Shown one piece after another: positions 13,587 through 13,620 of a stretch of 13,620 bases of DNA (within the stretch, counting starts at the first letter, position 1; every line of letters begins with the position of its first letter). The stretch comes from Microscillaceae bacterium. Its GTDB lineage: Bacteria; Bacteroidota; Bacteroidia; Cytophagales; Microscillaceae. Both the position numbers and the translations under genes were made by a program. The stretch is taken from NCBI GenBank assembly GCA_003483885.1, contig DMXI01000554.1, positions 1 through 13,620 on the forward strand, in the 5' to 3' direction. The notes beneath the pieces were generated by a model. The model was not told where the DNA came from. It saw nothing but the letters and a program-made list of their open reading frames with translations, and searched no databases.

Positions 13587-13620
13587 TACAATGCGGAATA
13601 CTTTGGATATTTTTTCGGCA
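13451..13620. repeat. Perfect 69-base inverted repeat reaching the window end
   Basis: Bases 13451-13519 are exactly reverse-complementary to 13552-13620 around a 32-base spacer, with no mismatch. The left arm encodes a normal membrane helix of the BASS protein (residues about 176-199). The right arm continues to the final base, so its full extent is unknown. The pattern fits a fold-back chimera at a contig edge better than a natural element. Confidence 0.95.

Overview
The window looks like chromosomal DNA from a member of the Bacteroidota, probably a Cytophagales-type gliding bacterium. The codon and base use is AT-leaning, starts lack clear Shine-Dalgarno sequences, and the best promoters fit the Bacteroidota pattern (TTTG or TTG, about 19-20 bases, then TAnnTTTG). 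Other signs are a LytS/LytTR two-component pair, a DoxX-like protein, and several families whose closest relatives I recall from that phylum. A marine genus such as Microscilla would fit, but that is a guess from style, not a match I could test.

Layout. (1) 117-1871, + strand: a sugar-type nucleotidyltransferase and 3-dehydroquinate synthase (aroB), 27 bases apart, ending at a hairpin shared with a convergent gene. (2) 1933-4723: a DoxX-like membrane protein with a C-terminal beta-rich domain (- strand), divergent from an overlapping histidine kinase/LytTR regulator pair. (3) 4817-5338: an Lrp/AsnC regulator behind a perfect 9+9 palindrome and a promoter almost touching the start codon. (4) 5339-5840: a 500-base non-coding mosaic of low-complexity words carrying repeated GGCGCGAAGCG hairpin modules. 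(5) 5841-7407: a conserved hypothetical protein, a Crp/Fnr-type regulator and a small four-helix membrane protein. (6) 7440-8222, - strand: a PPP-type metallophosphatase. (7) 8476-12276, + strand: a membrane fatty-acid desaturase, a secreted zinc phospholipase C/S1-P1 nuclease-like protein and a type II NADH dehydrogenase. (8) 12307-12732: back-to-back terminators and two identical tRNA-Arg(ACG) genes on the - strand, each with its own promoter and terminator. (9) 12924 to the end: a bile acid:sodium symporter family gene cut off by a perfect 69-base inverted repeat that runs into the last base of the window.

Most genes are housekeeping: the shikimate pathway, lipid unsaturation, the quinone-linked respiratory chain, tRNA, and signal transduction. 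I see no phage, transposase, CRISPR or defence genes. The features that ordinary annotation does not explain are the hairpin-bearing intergenic mosaic (4) and the terminal fold-back (9). The first is a candidate dispersed repeat family; the second is most likely a sequencing or assembly chimera at a contig edge.
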